Source of the DNA: Pseudomonadota bacterium | Lineage (GTDB): Bacteria; Chloroflexota; UBA6077; JAJPHF01 | Direction of reading: 5' to 3' | Length of the DNA: 64,000 nucleotides | Assembly (NCBI GenBank): GCA_021325365.1 | Contig: JAJPHF010000016.1 | Coordinates: 186,001 to 250,000, forward strand | Part shown: positions 55,886 through 64,000 of the stretch, piece after piece | Numbering within the stretch: position 1 is the first letter of the stretch | How the letters are laid out: each line of letters starts with the position of its first letter | The notes under the pieces: model-generated | The model's input: only the letters and a program-made list of their open reading frames with translations | What the model was told of the DNA's origin: nothing | Databases searched by the model: none | Position numbers and translations under genes: made by a program

Positions 55886-57219
55886 CCTGCCTGGGCCACG
55901 AGCGCGCGGTCGAGCGCGAGGACGGCGTGGTACAACACGCGCACGCCTACGGCGATGTCCGAGATGCTCGTCCACTCCTCCGGGCAGTGGCTCAGCCCTT
56001 CGTGGCTCGGCACGAACAGCATCGCCGTGGGCAGCACGCGGGCGAGGATCGCCGCGTCGTGGCCCGCGCCGCTGTTCAGCACACGGTACGGCACGTCGAG
56101 CTGCTCACACACCTCCCGCGTGATATGGCGCAGCCAGAGCGGCAGCACCACCGGCGACGAGTCGCCCACCAGCTCGGCCTCCACGAGCACCCCGCGCCGC
56201 GCCGCCACCTGCTGCGCCAGCGCCAGCACGTCCTGGGCGGCGGCGCGCTGCCGGTCGCCGTCGATGTCGCGCACGTCGACGTAGAACGCGACCTGGGCAG
56301 GCACGGTGGTGATGCTGTTGGGCGCCACGTCCAGGCGACCCACCGTGGCAACCGTCGTGCGGCGCTGCGGCTCGTTCGCGAGTCGCTCGACGCCCAGCAC
56401 GATCTCGGATGCCGCTGCCAGCGCATCCTTGCGCAGGTGCATCGGCGTGCCGCCGGAGTGGTCGGCCCGCCCGCGCACGATCAGGCGCAGGCGCGTGTTG
56501 CCCGCCACGGCCTCGACCAGTCCCACGGCCTTGCCGTCGCTCTCCAGCAGCCGCCCCTGCTCGATGTGCAGCTCTAGCAGCGCCGCTAGCTCGCCCGGCG
56601 CCCAGCGGGCCGTGGGTAGCTGGCGGGGGTCGAGTTCGAGGCTCTGCAGCGCGGCGGCCAGCGTCACCCCCTGGCCGTCGCGCAGGCGCTGCAAGTCGCC
56701 CGGCTGGAGCACGCCGGCGGCGGCCTTCGAGCCGATGCAGGCCTCGCCGAACCGCGCGCCCTCCTCGGCGCTGAAGGCGATGATCGTCAGCGGATGGTCC
56801 GTCTGGACGCCCGCGGCCTCCAGCAGCCGCACGACCTCGACGCCGCCGACGACGCCCACCGTGCCGTCGAAACGCCCGCCCTGGGGCACGGAGTCGAGGT
56901 GGGAGCCGATGGCGATGGCGGGCAGGTCCGCACGGCGGCCGGGGCGCGTGGCGTAGGTGTTGCCCATCGCGTCGGTCCGCACCGCCAATCCCGCGTCGCT
57001 GAGCCAGCGCGCCACCGTGGCGTGCGCCTCGCGCTCGGCCGGCGTGTAGGCGAGCCGCGTAACGGCGGCCTGGCCGTCGCCTGCGATCTCGCTCAGCCGT
57101 TGGAGCATGTTCGCCAGGCGCGCGGGATCCGGCTGGGGCGCCTCCGCCACGCTCGCCGCGGTCGCCGGCTCCGCGCTCGCCGCTGCGGTCGGGGCCAGGT
57201 CGGTCGGCGCCTCAGTCAT
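55882..57219 (-). CDS. Zn-dependent M20 hydrolase (N-carbamoyl amino acid or ureido-acid hydrolase)
   Basis: The 445-residue protein belongs to the M20 family hydantoinase/carbamoylase group. It shows GSHLDSVPQGGRFDGTVGV, FSAEEGARFG, LLELHIEQGRLLE, RGRADHSGGTPMHLRKDAL and SGAGHDAAIL. Related enzymes are L-carbamoylases, beta-ureidopropionases and allantoate amidohydrolases. An Ala/Pro-rich 30-residue leader precedes the domain. It overlaps both neighbours, so it is part of the pyrimidine operon, where a ureido-acid step in pyrimidine breakdown is plausible. Confidence 0.88.
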   Translation of the reverse strand: MTEAPTDLAPTAAASAEPATAASVAEAPQPDPARLANMLQRLSEIAGDGQAAVTRLAYTPAEREAHATVARWLSDAGLAVRTDAMGNTYATRPGRRADLPAIAIGSHLDSVPQGGRFDGTVGVVGGVEVVRLLEAAGVQTDHPLTIIAFSAEEGARFGEACIGSKAAAGVLQPGDLQRLRDGQGVTLAAALQSLELDPRQLPTARWAPGELAALLELHIEQGRLLESDGKAVGLVEAVAGNTRLRLIVRGRADHSGGTPMHLRKDALAAASEIVLGVERLANEPQRRTTVATVGRLDVAPNSITTVPAQVAFYVDVRDIDGDRQRAAAQDVLALAQQVAARRGVLVEAELVGDSSPVVLPLWLRHITREVCEQLDVPYRVLNSGAGHDAAILARVLPTAMLFVPSHEGLSHCPEEWTSISDIAVGVRVLYHAVLALDRALVAQAG

Positions 57220-57778
57220 GGCGGCCTCCCGGGGTTAGCGACACGCGCGCGTTGGCCAGCGGCTCGCCGCGCCGGCAGGCGGGGCACGCCTCGGGCGGAT
57301 AGCTTTCCAGCCGCACGAGCGCCACGGGCGGCTCGCCCCCCTCGCCCACGTCTACGAGCGCGGCCACCGTGGTGAGCGTCGCGTCGCGCGTCTCCATCAA
57401 CGCGCGGGCCAGGCGTGGCTGCTGGGGATCGAGGATCGCCGGCGCGACGAACACGGCGCGGCTTCCAGCGGGGATGGGCGCCGAGGCGGTGATGAGGCCC
57501 TCATAATCGTAGATGCGGATCACCGGCCGCTCCAGGGCGCGGCCCACGATGTAGCCCAGAACGCTCGTGTCGACGCCGTCCCAGACGAGCACGCGGTCAT
57601 GGGCGCCGGGCGCCAGCCGTGCCGCGAGCGCGGTCCCGAGCTGCTCCGCCGCCACGGGGTCCGCCAGCGGATCGAAGCGCTCGAAGCGGCGCAGCCGGTG
57701 GGCGCCCCCGGCCTCGTAGTGCATGGCCGCGAGCGCGCCGCCCCGCTCTAGCAGCTCCACGACCTGCGCCTCGTCCAT
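57212..57778 (-). CDS. Phosphoribosyltransferase-like hypothetical protein
   Basis: The 188-residue protein resembles a type I PRTase fold in outline: DRVLVWDGVDTSVLGYIVGR early and SRAVFVAPAILDPQQPRLAR where the PRPP loop would be, but the D-D-x-x-T-T-G signature is missing. A C-terminal YPPEACPACRRGEP may bind zinc. It overlaps the M20 hydrolase by eight bases. It may be a regulatory or catalytically dead PyrE paralogue; its neighbour pyrE has the intact motif. Confidence 0.5.
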   Translation of the reverse strand: MDEAQVVELLERGGALAAMHYEAGGAHRLRRFERFDPLADPVAAEQLGTALAARLAPGAHDRVLVWDGVDTSVLGYIVGRALERPVIRIYDYEGLITASAPIPAGSRAVFVAPAILDPQQPRLARALMETRDATLTTVAALVDVGEGGEPPVALVRLESYPPEACPACRRGEPLANARVSLTPGGRHD

Positions 57779-57792
57779 CCCTCCCCCTGTCC

Positions 57793-57920
57793 GTTAGGGA
57801 CGTCGCTTGCCGCGCCCTCCCCGGTCGCCTCCCGCCCAGTGTAGGGGCGCTGCCTGCCGCGCCCTGCCCGGTCCCGCTCCCGGTGCCGAATCAGGGCGCT
57901 CCCGCGGCGCCCTGCCGAGT
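57793..57920. repeat. R3 degenerate 49-bp tandem repeat, second array
   Basis: Units begin near 57793, 57841 and 57890 with TTAGGGACGTCGCT-, GTAGGGGCGCTGCC- and ATCAGGGCGCTCCC- and share -GCCGCGCCCT-CCCGGTC-. The array lies between pyrE and the PRTase-like gene and resembles the one at 46.9 kb. Confidence 0.65.
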
Positions 57921-57968
57921 GTTGAGCCAATCCTACTCAGCCCTCAGCACTCGTTGCCCAGCACTTCG

Positions 57969-58523
57969 TCAGAGGCTGAGCTGCGAGCGGCGGAAGAGCG
58001 GCCAGAATTGCAGCCCCTCGGCGGCCAGCGCCTCGCCGCCGCCCTCCTCGCGGTCGATTACCACGATGGCGTCCTGTACCACGGCGCCCGCCCGCCGTAG
58101 CGCCTGCGCCGACTGGATCACCGCGGTGCCCGTCGTGACCACGTCTTCCAGCACCGCCACCCGCTCGCCGGCGTATAGCTCGCCCTCGAGCTGCGACGTG
58201 GTCGCGTAGGACTTCTGCTCCTTGCGCACGATCACGAAGGGCAGCCCCAGCTCCAGTGACACCGCCGTGGCGAGGGCCACGCCGCCCAGCTCGGGCCCGG
58301 CCAGGCGGTCCGTGCCCGGGGGCACCAGCTCGGCCAGGAACGACGCGACGCGGCGCAGCAGGTTCGGCTTCGTCTCGAAGAGATACTTGTCGAAGTAGTA
58401 GTTGCTGATGGCGCCGGACCGCAGCACGAACCGGCCACGGAGGTACGCCGCGTGCGCGATATCCTGGCCCAGCTCGACGAGCCGCTGCTCCCGCGCGCGA
58501 GTAAAATCCGGAACTGAGAGCAT
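57969..58523 (-). CDS. pyrE: Orotate phosphoribosyltransferase
   Basis: The 184-residue enzyme converts orotate and PRPP to orotidine 5'-phosphate. The PRPP-binding motif VAVLEDVVTTGTAV is complete, and FVLRSGAISNYYFDKY, GPELGGVALA and VRKEQKSYATTSQLEG are family features. GGGAGAGGGC precedes the ATG. It is the first gene of the minus-strand pyrimidine cluster, upstream of the PRTase-like gene, M20 hydrolase, pyrK and pyrD. It is divergent from the hypothetical gene at 58598. Confidence 0.93.
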   Translation of the reverse strand: MLSVPDFTRAREQRLVELGQDIAHAAYLRGRFVLRSGAISNYYFDKYLFETKPNLLRRVASFLAELVPPGTDRLAGPELGGVALATAVSLELGLPFVIVRKEQKSYATTSQLEGELYAGERVAVLEDVVTTGTAVIQSAQALRRAGAVVQDAIVVIDREEGGGEALAAEGLQFWPLFRRSQLSL

Positions 58524-58597
58524 GCCCTCTCCCTGGTCAGCGCTGCCCGAGCCATTATACGATACGCTATCGACGGGACCGACAGTGCGGGGGAGCG

Positions 58598-59698
58598 ATG
58601 GCCCGAGAGGACGAGTCGCTGGACGAAGTGCCCGGGCGGCTCACCCACGTGATCTACAACACGGCGCTCGGCCATGTGCGCGTGCGGGCCGAGGATGGGC
58701 CGGCCACCACGGTGGAGGTGCCGCCGGGCGAGGTGCGCTTTCGCCGCGTGCTGGGCGCCGCCGAGCCGGAGGTGGCGCTGTGGCTCGGCAGCGGGGAACG
58801 AGACTACCTCGGCCGCATGCTGGAGCACGTGCTGCGCGCGCTGCGCATTACGCCCGAGGCGCGCGTCGCGCTGGAGGCGGTCCAGGCCAAGCTGGAAGGG
58901 CTCGGCCCACCCCCCGTCGTCGCCGACGATGGCGAGTCTGCCGACGCGGCGGCTAGCGTGCCGATCGTTGAGGAACCGCCGCCCGCCCCACCGCCGGCTG
59001 AGGCGACTGTCGCGCCCGAATCGGCTGCCATGCCGCCTGAGCCCGCCCGCGCGCGGTCCGAGCGGGGCGACGAGCGCGGCCGGGGGCGCGCGGCGCCGCG
59101 CCCGACGCCCGCCGAGCCACCACTCGACGATGTGGCGGCGCCCCAACCACCCACCCGCGCGCCGGCTGGCGCTGACGCGAATGGCGCGGAGCCGGCCGCG
59201 CCGCCCGCCGCGCCCCTGCCCGCGGACTCGACCGAGGGCGCCTTGCTGGCGCCGGGCGCCGACGCCGAGCTGCTGGCGGCGAGCCAGGCAGCCTTTGACG
59301 CGGCCGTTGCCGCCGACAGCGGCGGCCAGGCCGTCACGTTCGAGCAGGTCTGGCGGGACCTGACGGCGCTGCAGGCGCGCGGACCGGCTCTCCAGACCCT
59401 CGCGGGTCAGGCCAGCAGCGAGATTCGCGAGGTCACCGAGGACGGGGTCTGGCTGTACATGCAGCAGCTCGGTCGCCACCACTTGATCGAGCGCCGCTCG
59501 CTAGAAGCGGCCTGGAGCGCGCTCGTCCGACGCGGCCAGCTCGTCTCGCGCGAGCTGCGGGGCGGCATGAGCTACGGCGCCGCGACGCTGCTCGCCCACC
59601 TGCCCTACGTCGAATACTCGGCGCAGCCACTCACGCTCTATTATCCCGCCAGCACGCCGCACCCTCTCGGCACGGTCCACCGCCGGGACGTGACCTAA
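58598..59698 (+). CDS. Hypothetical protein with long disordered linker
   Basis: The 366-residue protein has an N-terminal domain (residues 1-105, with HVIYNTALGHVRVRAEDGPA), a Pro/Ala-rich linker of about 125 residues and a C-terminal domain. The latter contains VTFEQVWRDLTALQARGPAL, YMQQLGRHHLIERRSLEAAW and GGMSYGAATLLAHLPYVEYS, the last part suggesting a winged-helix or nuclease-like fold. No family is recognised. GGGGGAG precedes the ATG. It is monocistronic. Confidence 0.55.
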   Translation: MAREDESLDEVPGRLTHVIYNTALGHVRVRAEDGPATTVEVPPGEVRFRRVLGAAEPEVALWLGSGERDYLGRMLEHVLRALRITPEARVALEAVQAKLEGLGPPPVVADDGESADAAASVPIVEEPPPAPPPAEATVAPESAAMPPEPARARSERGDERGRGRAAPRPTPAEPPLDDVAAPQPPTRAPAGADANGAEPAAPPAAPLPADSTEGALLAPGADAELLAASQAAFDAAVAADSGGQAVTFEQVWRDLTALQARGPALQTLAGQASSEIREVTEDGVWLYMQQLGRHHLIERRSLEAAWSALVRRGQLVSRELRGGMSYGAATLLAHLPYVEYSAQPLTLYYPASTPHPLGTVHRRDVT

Positions 59699-59901
59699 CC
59701 CCCCGGCCCAGCGACGCTCTTCATGGGATACTCGCGGCACGCGCGGACCCGCCCTTACGCACACACCACGAAGTGAGGGCTCGTCCGGCACGCCGCACAC
59801 GGGCGCTCCGTCAACTGGCTGACAGCGCGTTAGCACGGCTGGTGCTATACTGCGCCCGTCGGGAGCAGCGCGCGGAGCCGCGCCGGTAGGAGACTGCCGG
59901 G

Positions 59902-60918
59902 ATGCATCGCTCGCCAATGGCCCTCAGCCGCCGGCAGTTCGTGCAGGCCGCGGGCGCAGCGAGTCTCGGGTGGCTGGCGGGATGCGCCGCCCGCGTCGCG
60001 CCGGCGGCACCGCCCGCGCAGCCCCCGCGCGTGGGCGTGCTGGCCTTTGGCAGCCCCGGCCAGCTCGGGCCCCTCGAAGCATTCGAACACGGCTTGACCG
60101 AGCGCGGCTACGACCTGAACAGCACCCTCAGCCTCGAGTACCGGTTCGCCGAGGGCAAGCCCGAGCGCTTCCCGGCCCTCGCCGCGGAGCTGGTCGGCGT
60201 GCCAGTAGACCTCATCCTGGCCGCCAGCTCGCCGGCGATCCAGGCCGCGATGCAGGCGACGCAAACCATCCCGATCGTGATGGCGGTGAGCGCCGAGCCG
60301 GTGGAGCAAGGCTTCGTGGCGAGCCTGGCGCGACCCGGCGGAAACGTTACCGGGCTGACCTCGCTCTCGCTGCAGTTGAGCCAGAAGCGGCTCGAGGTGC
60401 TCCGCGATGCGCTGCCGGAGATCGCGCGGGTGGCGGTGCTCTGGGATCCCATGTATCCGGGGAAGCGCAAGGAGTTCGCGGCCACCGCGGAGGCAGCGCA
60501 GCGTTTGGGGCTAGAGCTGCAATCCACGGAGGTCCAACGGCCGGACCAGTTCGAAGCGGCTTTTGCCGACATCGCGCGGGAGCGTGCGGATGCGGTGGTA
60601 GTGCTGGGCGGCCCGCTGTTCCAGCAGCAGCATCCACGGCTCGCGGCACTGGCGCTCGACGGGCGCCTCCCGTCGATGTTCGAGACGCCACAGCTGCTCG
60701 CGGGGGGCGGGCTGCTGGCCTACGGGCCAAACAATGACGACTTGTTCGCCTACGCCGCGAGCTACGTCGAGAGGATCTTGAAAGGCGCCCGGCCGGAGGA
60801 GCTGCCGGTCGAACAGCCGACGCGATTTTACCTGGCCGTCAATCTGCGGACCGCTCGCGCGCTCGGGATCACACTCCCGCGGGAAACCCTGCTCAACGCT
60901 ACCATGACCGTCGAGTAA
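59902..60918 (+). CDS. ABC_sub_bind family solute-binding lipoprotein
   Basis: The 338-residue protein has a twin-arginine-like lipoprotein signal (LSRRQFVQAAGAASLGWLAG then Cys). Its domain resembles the ABC_sub_bind (PF04392) family: PRVGVLAFGSP, FEHGLTERGYDLNSTLSLEY, VDLILAASSPAIQAAMQATQ, SLARPGGNVTGLT and QPTRFYLAVNLRTARALGIT. Proteins of this group bind aromatic amino acids or other small organics. An alternative ATG at 59917 would also fit. No ATPase or permease is adjacent. Confidence 0.85.
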   Translation: MHRSPMALSRRQFVQAAGAASLGWLAGCAARVAPAAPPAQPPRVGVLAFGSPGQLGPLEAFEHGLTERGYDLNSTLSLEYRFAEGKPERFPALAAELVGVPVDLILAASSPAIQAAMQATQTIPIVMAVSAEPVEQGFVASLARPGGNVTGLTSLSLQLSQKRLEVLRDALPEIARVAVLWDPMYPGKRKEFAATAEAAQRLGLELQSTEVQRPDQFEAAFADIARERADAVVVLGGPLFQQQHPRLAALALDGRLPSMFETPQLLAGGGLLAYGPNNDDLFAYAASYVERILKGARPEELPVEQPTRFYLAVNLRTARALGITLPRETLLNATMTVE

Positions 60919-60950
60919 CATTGCGCCTCGCGTTCAGGGAGGGTTTTGCG

Positions 60951-61862
60951 ATGGCTGAATGGCTCGGATACCTTTCCCCGGGGCCCGCCGGCGGCCCGTA
61001 CTCGGCAGCGTTCCTCGCCGAGCTAGCCCCTAGGACAGTGAGTCAAGCGGCGTACCTGAACTTCGACCAGGGCACAGGCCCCGGCAGCGCCTTGCAGAAC
61101 GCCGCCGATTCCCTGGTCGCCAATGCACCGGTGGGCACGGGAAACTACTCGGCGATCGTCAGCGGCAGCACGACGGCAACGGAAGCTCTACTTGCGGCGC
61201 GCACGAGTACTGGAAAACCAGTCTGGATCATCGTGGCCATCGGCGGGCGTGACGACCTGATACCCGAAGGAGACGACACCATCTGCGGGACCATCGATCA
61301 CACCGTCGTTCAAGCGACGAAGCAGATGCAAAACCTGCTCGGCCGCTTCTCGGACGATATTGCCGTCCTGGCCTTGCACAACGCCAATAACAGTGGCAAA
61401 CGGCATCAGGTGGATGTCATACAAGCCCACCTGGTTAGCAGTGGCGGAAGGAGCGTGACCAGCGTCGTCCCCGTCGATCTGTCTGGCCTACCGAGCCAGG
61501 GCAGCCGCGGCGCTCCCAGCGTAGCGGCCTGGATCCACCAGCGTCTACTCGGCTATCCGCACACGAACCATGCCATCATCGTGCTGGAGGACCCCCTGGT
61601 GAACCAGTACATGGCAGATATCGTGCAGGGCATCGAGAAGCGCACCCAGGGCCACAAGTTCCACGTCGCGCACGGCGATCCAGACGTCATCACGAAACAC
61701 TCCGGCGTGCTGACGCCTAACCATCACTACGCCTACGGACCGGATCATACCGAGAACTTCAAGCAAGCCGCGCGGTGGGCCAAGCAGCTCGTGTGGGACA
61801 AGAGCGCGACGCCGTCGGACATTGGCCTGCAGCACCCCGCGATGAAAACCGCGTCGAACTGA
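60951..61862 (+). CDS. Hypothetical protein
   Basis: The 303-residue protein is unrecognised. It has no signal peptide. Segments such as GKPVWIIVAIGGRDDLIPEG, HAIIVLEDPLVNQYMADIVQ and HHYAYGPDHTENFKQAARWA suggest an alpha/beta fold with several His. AGGGAGGG precedes the ATG at 60951, and it follows the solute-binding gene by 32 bases, so cotranscription is likely. Its composition is less GC-rich than its neighbours, which hints at acquisition. Confidence 0.5.
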   Translation: MAEWLGYLSPGPAGGPYSAAFLAELAPRTVSQAAYLNFDQGTGPGSALQNAADSLVANAPVGTGNYSAIVSGSTTATEALLAARTSTGKPVWIIVAIGGRDDLIPEGDDTICGTIDHTVVQATKQMQNLLGRFSDDIAVLALHNANNSGKRHQVDVIQAHLVSSGGRSVTSVVPVDLSGLPSQGSRGAPSVAAWIHQRLLGYPHTNHAIIVLEDPLVNQYMADIVQGIEKRTQGHKFHVAHGDPDVITKHSGVLTPNHHYAYGPDHTENFKQAARWAKQLVWDKSATPSDIGLQHPAMKTASN

Positions 61863-61906
61863 GCGCCGGCGATCACGCCCGATACGCGCGCCCCGCGCGG
61901 GCGCGG

Positions 61907-63397
61907 CTATCGCGGCGCCGGTCGCGTCTCGGGCACCTGGTGGGCCGGATCGACGCGCGGCGGGTCGAGCGGCGGGATCGCGGGCGGGGGCGGCGGGGCG
62001 GCGGGCCGTGCGGGCGGGGCCGGGATGTCGACCGTCTCGAGCCGCGGCGCCGCGATGTCCTTGCGCCTCGCAACCACGCGGTAGTCGAAGGGGCCGGTTG
62101 CCGCCGCGTTCCGGGCGCGGACCTCAAAGCCGGTGCCGCTACGATTCGCTAGGTACAGCCCGCCGCAATCGCCGGTCTCCGTGAGGAACACGTAGTAGTC
62201 GTCGCTGCGGACGAGCGCCGCGAAGTCCCGGTCAAGCTGCACCGCGGCGCGGCCGTTCACGAGCTGCCCGCGGCCGAAGTCCTCGAACCACGACTCGGGC
62301 GACTCCAGGCAGTACAGGCGGCGATGGCTGCCGTCGGGATGCGGCACCGCGGCGGACTTCGGCCCGCCCAGGACGGTGAAGGCGCCGTTCACCTGCACCG
62401 GGCCGTCGAAGCGGGCGGCGAAGCCCGCGCCCGGCCCGGTCGCGTACAGGCCAGTGCTCGTGCCCGACGAGAAGTAGCCGCCGATGCTGCTGTTCGAGGT
62501 CCCCAGCACCCCCACGTTGCCATTCGACGCGCCCTGGATCGCGTTGCCGCCGTTGGTGCTGCTGACGATCCCCGTGCTGTTCGTGGACGTTGCGTACAGC
62601 CCATAGCCGCTGGTGGACGCCCCGTACAGCCCGTGGCTCGCGCTCGACGTGCCGAGCACGCCTACGTTGCCGACTGACGCGCCGTACACGCCGTTGCCGC
62701 TGTTGGACTGCCCCACCACGCCGGGGATGCTCGCGCTCGCGAGACCGTAGACCGCCGCGGGCTGGCCGGGCGCGGCGAGCTGGTAAGCCTGCGAGGCAGA
62801 CACGCCGAGTACCCCGATCTGGTTGTTGTTGCCGTCGCCGCGGACGCCAGTCCCGCTGGTGTCCACCCCGCCGTGGACGCCCACGCCGGAGGACGCCGCG
62901 CCGGACACGCCAACTCCCCCATTCGCCGCCGTCTGGCCGAAGACGCCCACCGGTCCCGAGCCCTCCACACCGTACAGGCCGCCCGAGTAGCCGAAGACCC
63001 CCGTGCTGGTATCCGAGTCGCCCCGCACCCCGGGGCTGCTCGACGAGCTGCCCTGCACCCCCGCCGAGCCGGTGGTGCTTGCCGCGGCCCCGAGGATGCC
63101 CTGGACGCCAGCGGCCGCGCCGCCCGTGCCCACGATCGCGCGGGCGCCCACCGAGGTGCCGTCCACGACGAAGACGGACTGGCCCGACCAGGTCGGCTGG
63201 CCGTTCAGCTGCGTGGGATTGGTCGCCGTGTTGACCTCGCCGTCGATGAGTGCGGTGCCCTGGGTGCCGCCCGCCTGGGCGACTCGCTCCGATGCCTTCG
63301 CCAGCCCTCCCGCGACCACCGCCGCGATCGCGGCCAGCAGTCCTCGCCGCCGCAGCGTCTCGCTCGCCTGCCGTGCCTGTCCTTGCCGCTGGTCCAT
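61907..63397 (-). CDS. Exported GVxG-repeat surface protein
   Basis: The 496-residue protein has a Tat-like signal (LRRRGLLAAIAAVVAGGLA) and a repeat region at about residues 90-330 built of short GV-x-G, YGVEG, GLYG and GVLG units with intervening S/T/N, probably a beta-helical stalk. A C-terminal domain (LYCLESPESWFEDFGRGQL, DYYVFLTETGDCGGLYLANR) and a Pro-rich tail follow. Similar proteins with this head domain are common in Chloroflexota and some other phyla. GGGAGGGCAGGAGC precedes the ATG at 63397. It is likely on the cell surface. Confidence 0.72.
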   Translation of the reverse strand: MDQRQGQARQASETLRRRGLLAAIAAVVAGGLAKASERVAQAGGTQGTALIDGEVNTATNPTQLNGQPTWSGQSVFVVDGTSVGARAIVGTGGAAAGVQGILGAAASTTGSAGVQGSSSSSPGVRGDSDTSTGVFGYSGGLYGVEGSGPVGVFGQTAANGGVGVSGAASSGVGVHGGVDTSGTGVRGDGNNNQIGVLGVSASQAYQLAAPGQPAAVYGLASASIPGVVGQSNSGNGVYGASVGNVGVLGTSSASHGLYGASTSGYGLYATSTNSTGIVSSTNGGNAIQGASNGNVGVLGTSNSSIGGYFSSGTSTGLYATGPGAGFAARFDGPVQVNGAFTVLGGPKSAAVPHPDGSHRRLYCLESPESWFEDFGRGQLVNGRAAVQLDRDFAALVRSDDYYVFLTETGDCGGLYLANRSGTGFEVRARNAAATGPFDYRVVARRKDIAAPRLETVDIPAPPARPAAPPPPPAIPPLDPPRVDPAHQVPETRPAPR

Positions 63398-63636
63398 GCT
63401 CCTGCCCTCCCTGCGCTGACCACGTGCCGGCTGCTCGCTTGGGCTCAGAATGCCCCAGCGGGGGCGAGCTGTCAACGCTCGCGCCAGCGGTTACAGCGCC
63501 TGGGCCGCGTCCGGGACGCGATCCCAGGCGGCGTTCCGGCCGTCCTCCAGCCGGAGTGTTACTGGCGTGCGAAGCCAGGAGTTTGCCACACTGCACCAAG
63601 GCTCACCGCGCGCCACCGCATCCGGAGCTACCGCGC

Positions 63637-64000
63637 TTGGACCGCTTGCTCGACGACCGGCCTCGACTGTGGACCATTATCTGGTCGGCCACCGGCCTTG
63701 CCGTGCTGATCGCCTTCCGCGCCATCTGGTGGGGCGACTTACAGGCTTCCGGACAGCCGCTGCTGGCACTCGCGACGTTCGTGCTGCTCGCGGAGCTGGC
63801 CGCGCTGGGCGGTATGCTGGTAGTTCGACGGTCGGTGAAGCTCACGACGCTGGAGGCCCACCGGGAATCGGCGGGCTTCGTCTACTCGACGCTGGGCGCT
63901 GCCTATGCGGTGCTGCTCTCCTTCCTGGTCGTGATCAGCTGGAATCGCTTCCACGACGACCAGCAAACCATCACCAGTGAAGCCATCGCCACCTCCACAC
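63637..64000 (+). CDS. DUF4239-like membrane protein, 3' end outside the window
   Basis: From the TTG at 63637, preceded by GGAG, the open frame encodes about 121 residues to the window end. It has hydrophobic segments WTIIWSATGLAVLIAFRAIW and LLALATFVLLAELAALGGML, and then SAGFVYSTLGAAYAVLLSFL with VVISWNRFHDDQ and ITSEA. The last part matches the DUF4239/bestrophin-like family of bacterial membrane proteins. The stop is beyond position 64000. The start is uncertain because other in-frame TTG codons lie upstream. Confidence 0.7.
   Translation, partial: MDRLLDDRPRLWTIIWSATGLAVLIAFRAIWWGDLQASGQPLLALATFVLLAELAALGGMLVVRRSVKLTTLEAHRESAGFVYSTLGAAYAVLLSFLVVISWNRFHDDQQTITSEAIATST

Overview
The window is a high-GC bacterial chromosome segment carrying one lower-GC integrated island. 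The organism is probably a member of the Chloroflexota. The grounds are indirect: about 70% GC, many GTG starts, several solute-binding lipoproteins with alanine/proline-rich linkers, a surface protein built of GVxG repeats with a C-terminal YCLESPESW-type domain, and abundant short intergenic repeats. No rRNA or other phylogenetic marker is present, so this placement is tentative.

Layout. 0-7.6 kb is housekeeping and metabolism: a split chromate transporter, an aldo/keto reductase, a tightly coupled hicB-hicA(broken)-fdhD-holA chain, an ABC solute-binding lipoprotein and an amidohydrolase. 8.0-21.8 kb is a defence island, all on the + strand: an SNF2 helicase with a DUF3883-like end, a DarT/DarG toxin-antitoxin pair, an internally deleted DUF1156 methylase relic, a PD-(D/E)xK-type nuclease candidate, an intact DUF1156 DNA methylase, a zeta-type toxin with a small partner, a four-helix-bundle protein and a DUF499 ATPase with a Swt1/HEPN-like N-terminus. 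22.0-22.5 kb is a decapitated tyrosine integrase. 22,717-32,365 is a complete 9,547-bp integrative element in the tRNA-Phe gene. It is bounded by a perfect 102-bp direct repeat and has arm-type repeats at both ends, an excisionase-like gene, a primase/helicase-like protein, small cargo genes and a full integrase next to the tRNA. Because an older integrase remnant with the same terminator and tRNA fragment lies just outside, at least two elements seem to have used this site in succession; the defence genes may be cargo of the older one.

32.4-58.5 kb is metabolic: secreted proteins, two UbiD-type decarboxylases, a CoxM/L/S-type molybdenum hydroxylase, several solute-binding proteins, a complete SBP-ATPase-permease transporter, amidohydrolases, and a pyrimidine cluster (dihydroorotate dehydrogenase, its electron-transfer subunit, an M20 carbamoylase/amidohydrolase, a PRTase-like protein and orotate phosphoribosyltransferase). 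Two small toxin-antitoxin-like modules sit in this part, and each is flanked by a duplication of the 3' end of the neighbouring convergent gene. 58.6-64 kb holds a hypothetical protein, an ABC_sub_bind lipoprotein with a downstream partner, the GVxG repeat surface protein and the start of a DUF4239-like membrane protein that runs off the window.

The most unusual structural themes are: (i) 7-bp-period repeats that fill spacers inside operons and are read into the C-termini of the preceding genes; (ii) toxin-antitoxin modules inserted at gene 3' ends with duplication of that end; (iii) the tandem tRNA-Phe islands; and (iv) a 33-bp perfect inverted repeat with TTCGTTAA iterons straddling a gene start in the element. 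All family assignments are from reading motifs by eye; no database search was run.
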